A stretch of DNA of 64,000 bases, from contig CANHGO010000001.1 of the NCBI GenBank assembly GCA_947460975.1, positions 1-64,000 of the forward strand. The letters are read 5' to 3'. The number at the start of each line of letters is the position of its first letter. The first letter of the stretch is position 1. Position numbers and translations under genes: made by a program. The DNA comes from Cytophagaceae bacterium. Lineage in GTDB: Bacteria; Bacteroidota; Bacteroidia; Cytophagales; Spirosomataceae. Below the pieces are notes generated by a model that worked only from the letters and a program-made list of their open reading frames with translations, ran no database searches and had not been told where the DNA came from. Positions 61,302-64,000 of the stretch are shown one piece after another.

Positions 61302-62749
61302 TGCTTTTTAATTCCATATCTTTTTTGATTTTCTTACCCATCGTATATGGACTTTATTGGTGGATTCAATCTTGGGAAAATTTCAAACATACGATATCCG
61401 TACAAAACATTTTACTACTTGTAGCCAGTTATTTTTTTTATGCATATTGGAACATCTGGTTCTTAGCCTTACTCATTTTCTCCACTTCCCTTGATTATTT
61501 TTCTGGACTAAAAATTGAAAGCTCGGCTAATCAAGGTAAAAAAATATGGTTTTGGCTAAGCATTTGCATCAATCTGGGCTTACTTGGATTATTTAAATAC
61601 TTCAACTTTATCTCAACGAACATAAATGAATTATTTGAGAATTTTGGTTGGACATACCAACCTATGCTCTTATTAATCACATTGCCAATTGGCATTTCGT
61701 TCTATACATTCCATGGCTTATCCTATGTCATTGACATCTACAACGATAAAATAAAGTCAGAAAAAAATGTCCTAAATTATAGTCTATTTGTTTGCTTCTT
61801 TCCACTATTGGTGGCCGGGCCCATTGAAAGAGCCCAACATCTTATCCCACAATTAGTCCGAAGAAAAGTTTTTAATCGGGCTCAAACGATCAATGGTTTA
61901 CAACAAATGTTGTGGGGTTTTTTTAAGAAAATCGTCATTGCCGATAATTGCGCTGTATTTGTCAATCAAATTTTTTCTGATTACGAAAACTTAAATAGTT
62001 CAAGCTTATTGATAGGTGCAATTTTCTTCTCATTTCAAATTTATGGGGACTTTTCAGGGTATACAGACATCGCTTTGGGAACTGCAAGACTTTTTGGCAT
62101 CGAATTATTTAACAACTTTTCATACCCCTATTTTTCAAAAAGTATTAATGAATTTTGGAAACGCTGGCATATATCTTTAACCTCTTGGTTTAGGGATTAC
62201 ATCTATATTCCCATGGGAGGCAATCGCGTGAACCCAATCAGGAAAATTATAAATACCATTTTTGTATTTCTGATTAGTGGATTTTGGCACGGAGCCAATT
62301 GGACTTACATCACCTGGGGTTTCTTGAATTCCATTTTCATCCTGCCAAAATCATTTTCAGAGAAAAGAGCATTAATTCCTACGTCTAAAATATTTAGGAC
62401 ATTCTACAGTGGATTTCAAATACTAACAACCTTTTTAACCATTAGCATTTTGTGGGTTTTCTTTAGATCAAAAAGTGTTTATGATGCATGTCAATATTTA
62501 AAGAGTTTAGTATTCAAATGGGATGGTATTCTCCCCGATTTCAGAGGACGAAAAAGTGCATTAGTTATATCCATCATCATTTTTGTTTTTATGATTCTTG
62601 AATGGATTGGGAAAAGTTACAATTGCCCATTGGTATTTACGAATTCATTTAAAAACAAATGGCTTAAATGGGGATTTTATTATGCGATTATATTTAGCAT
62701 ATTGTATTTCTATAGGGGAAACGATCAATTCATATATTTTCAATTTTAA
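61301..62749 (+). CDS. MBOAT-family O-acyltransferase (AlgI/PatA-like)
   Basis: The 482-residue integral membrane protein has about eleven hydrophobic spans and the MBOAT signature with His290 in KRWHISLTSWFRDYIYIPMG and the catalytic His330 in SGFWHGANWTYITWG. The N-terminus (NSISFLIFLPIVYGLYW) is typical of AlgI-like proteins. It moves acetyl groups across the membrane to modify an exopolysaccharide, peptidoglycan or lipopolysaccharide. Its downstream neighbour, an SGNH-like protein, is the usual transferase partner. It starts inside the last base of the symporter stop. Confidence 0.94.
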   Translation: MLFNSISFLIFLPIVYGLYWWIQSWENFKHTISVQNILLLVASYFFYAYWNIWFLALLIFSTSLDYFSGLKIESSANQGKKIWFWLSICINLGLLGLFKYFNFISTNINELFENFGWTYQPMLLLITLPIGISFYTFHGLSYVIDIYNDKIKSEKNVLNYSLFVCFFPLLVAGPIERAQHLIPQLVRRKVFNRAQTINGLQQMLWGFFKKIVIADNCAVFVNQIFSDYENLNSSSLLIGAIFFSFQIYGDFSGYTDIALGTARLFGIELFNNFSYPYFSKSINEFWKRWHISLTSWFRDYIYIPMGGNRVNPIRKIINTIFVFLISGFWHGANWTYITWGFLNSIFILPKSFSEKRALIPTSKIFRTFYSGFQILTTFLTISILWVFFRSKSVYDACQYLKSLVFKWDGILPDFRGRKSALVISIIIFVFMILEWIGKSYNCPLVFTNSFKNKWLKWGFYYAIIFSILYFYRGNDQFIYFQF

Positions 62750-62753
62750 ATAG

Positions 62754-63578
62754 ATGAAACATTTATCTCGTGATATTTTTAAGTTTTTGGTGATATTTAT
62801 GATTTTATTTCATGTATATCCGGAATATAAATATTGGACAAATAAATACCAGGAAGAAGTAAATGGCGGCGAAGTATATCAAGTCATTAATGCGAGTAAA
62901 AAGAAAGGCAAAAAGAAAAAGTTGATTTTAGGAGATAGTGTAACAAAGCAATTTTCAGAATCGGATATTGACACCAGTATTTATTTAAATTTAGCTTCAA
63001 ACCAAGCCATTTCGCTCGTTGGCCAGTTTTGTCTTTTATCCAATTATATCCAAACCAAAAATGAACTAGATACCCTTTATTTAGTTTATCATCCACTGAG
63101 CTTTTCAAATAACTTAGATAATTCATTCACTTTTCACTATTTCGAAAAGCCGTTTTATGGAAATGAATACATGAATTTATTTACGGAAGAAGTAAAAACT
63201 CAGATTGAGAAAATTCCATTCCATTATCTAGCAAAATACCACCCCGTATTAACAAGTAATTGGTCGCCTACTTTTTCAAATGAAGAACAAAATAAGCCCT
63301 TCATTTCAAATATTTCTAAGGTCTATTTGGAGAAAATTGAACTAATCTGTCGGGCAAATAATATTCACTTGATTATTGTTTCCCCTCCTGTGAATCAAAA
63401 ATTCAAAAAAGAATTTTCCGAAATCAAAAAATCAAATGAAAGTTTGCACTTAAAATCTTATTTTGAAAACTTGAAATATTATCCTGAATCTTATTTTTTC
63501 CCTGATCACATCCATTTAAATAAGATCGGTTTAACTAGCTTTTCGTTTCAAGAACTACTTACTAATTCAGCACCGTAA
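62754..63578 (+). CDS. Membrane-anchored SGNH-like acyl-transfer partner of MBOAT
   Basis: The 274-residue protein has an N-terminal signal anchor (FKFLVIFMILFHVYPEY, about 9-25). It then has SGNH hydrolase marks: block I LILGDSVTKQ with GDS at 60-62 and block V DHIHLN with Asp251 and His254. Thus a Ser-Asp-His triad is plausible. It probably transfers acetyl groups supplied by the MBOAT protein, four bases upstream, as in AlgI/AlgJ/AlgX and PatA/PatB systems. The overall sequence has few other family landmarks. It converges with the cyclophilin gene, overlapping it by 17 bases. Confidence 0.75.
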   Translation: MKHLSRDIFKFLVIFMILFHVYPEYKYWTNKYQEEVNGGEVYQVINASKKKGKKKKLILGDSVTKQFSESDIDTSIYLNLASNQAISLVGQFCLLSNYIQTKNELDTLYLVYHPLSFSNNLDNSFTFHYFEKPFYGNEYMNLFTEEVKTQIEKIPFHYLAKYHPVLTSNWSPTFSNEEQNKPFISNISKVYLEKIELICRANNIHLIIVSPPVNQKFKKEFSEIKKSNESLHLKSYFENLKYYPESYFFPDHIHLNKIGLTSFSFQELLTNSAP

Positions 63579-64000
63579 TAGAGAATTTTACGGGCAATAC
63601 AGGTTTTTCATCATACGACTTTTCGGCTTTAATGGAATCCACTACAGCCATTCCCTTCGATACCTTTCCAAAAACTACATAATTTTTATAGAAGGGTGCT
63701 GCCTGCTCAGAATCTGTTACGATAAAAAATTCCGTAGGCGATGATGATTTCTCCGGATTTCCCTCATCATAACGCGCCATCGCAATAGTTCCTCTCACAG
63801 GTTTTAGCCCATCCACGTATTCAGCGGGTACTAAATAGCCCAATCGATCCATAAACTCTCCGCCCCCTTGAATACCGGAGTCATAAATATTGCGGTAAAA
63901 ATATCGATCATCAAAGTATCCCATTTTAACCAAGCGAATAAAATTAATTCGGTGCATGGGAGTCCTTGGGTCTAATTCAATTTCAAAATCTCCCAATCGA
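63562..64000 (-). CDS. Cyclophilin-type peptidyl-prolyl isomerase (5' end outside window)
   Basis: The minus-strand frame stays open to the window edge; an internal TTG at 63996 is not a start. The visible 145 residues show the cyclophilin core: FEIELDPRTPMHRINFIRLV, then GYFDDRYFYRNIYDSGIQGG, GTIAMARYDEGNPEKSS, EFFIVTD and FGKVSKGMAVVDSIK. The enzyme isomerises proline peptide bonds; whether it is periplasmic depends on the missing N-terminus. The usual Arg of the active site (FHRxI) is replaced here by FYRNI, so Arg is retained. Confidence 0.92.
   Translation of the reverse strand, partial: RLGDFEIELDPRTPMHRINFIRLVKMGYFDDRYFYRNIYDSGIQGGGEFMDRLGYLVPAEYVDGLKPVRGTIAMARYDEGNPEKSSSPTEFFIVTDSEQAAPFYKNYVVFGKVSKGMAVVDSIKAEKSYDEKPVLPVKFSITVLN

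Noticed and set aside
1-64000. CRISPR array, insertion sequence or prophage
   Set aside because: No regularly spaced direct repeats, transposase or phage structural or integrase gene was seen on either strand.

Overview
The window is from a low-G+C Bacteroidota chromosome, most likely a Cytophagales-type bacterium. This rests on a SusD/RagB lipoprotein, a DUF1573 lipoprotein, an ASPIC/UnbV FG-GAP protein, long NusB and trigger factor variants, and promoter-like boxes of the Bacteroidota form (TTTG then TAnnTTTG). No rRNA, CRISPR array, insertion sequence or phage gene was seen. The only RNA gene recognised is a tRNA-Leu(UAG). Gene density is high: the longest gene-free gap is about 260 bases (1411-1672) and it contains a strong hairpin.

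Region A (1-20765) is a plus-strand carbohydrate-degradation locus of exported proteins. It starts inside a SusD-like glycan-binding protein. It continues with a sialidase-fold protein carrying a LamG-like domain, a large FG-GAP/ASPIC lipoprotein, a GH43-like five-bladed propeller and a PQQ-type sugar dehydrogenase fused to PKD and cytochrome c. Next come a Tat-exported propeller protein, a pectate-lyase-like beta-helix protein, a 1617-residue sialidase + FAD oxidoreductase + sialidase + SGNH esterase fusion, and a GH20 hexosaminidase. The FAD module of the fusion is far richer in G+C than its surroundings.

Region B (20903-27022) has an AraC regulator facing a tight operon: DUF1080 (3-keto-disaccharide hydrolase family), a Tat-exported Gfo/Idh/MocA oxidoreductase, a sugar isomerase/epimerase TIM barrel, an ACS-family MFS transporter and a phytanoyl-CoA-dioxygenase-like enzyme. 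This set fits oxidoreductive (3-keto) cleavage of glycosides followed by uptake.

Region C (27100-39563) is mixed: Lgt, an unrecognised acidic protein, a tandem NIPSNAP protein, a GH43/32-like propeller, a GT2 glycosyltransferase, a PVC-type heme-binding dehydrogenase, a Tat TIM barrel, an ArsR-type repressor with a palindromic operator candidate, a repeat-tailed protein, and an overlapping minus-strand trio (MOSC, UbiA-like membrane protein, MFS).

Region D (39679-64000) is mostly housekeeping: TolC and an ABC exporter; nusB-ytxH-DUF1573-yajC-coaE, with coaE fused to an exonuclease/phosphatase domain; dnaX; proA; an outer-membrane propeller/barrel protein; an FAD oxidase, cmk, an alpha/beta hydrolase, a lipoprotein, clpX, clpP and tig; tRNA-Leu; a sodium:solute symporter preceded by a 36-residue membrane peptide; an MBOAT/SGNH acetylation pair; and a cyclophilin cut by the window end.

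Taken together, the first half looks like a glycan-degradation island whose exported enzymes combine hydrolases with at least four kinds of redox module (PQQ/GSDH with heme c, FAD, NAD-type Gfo/Idh, and a heme-binding dehydrogenase). The second half is an ordinary core genome.
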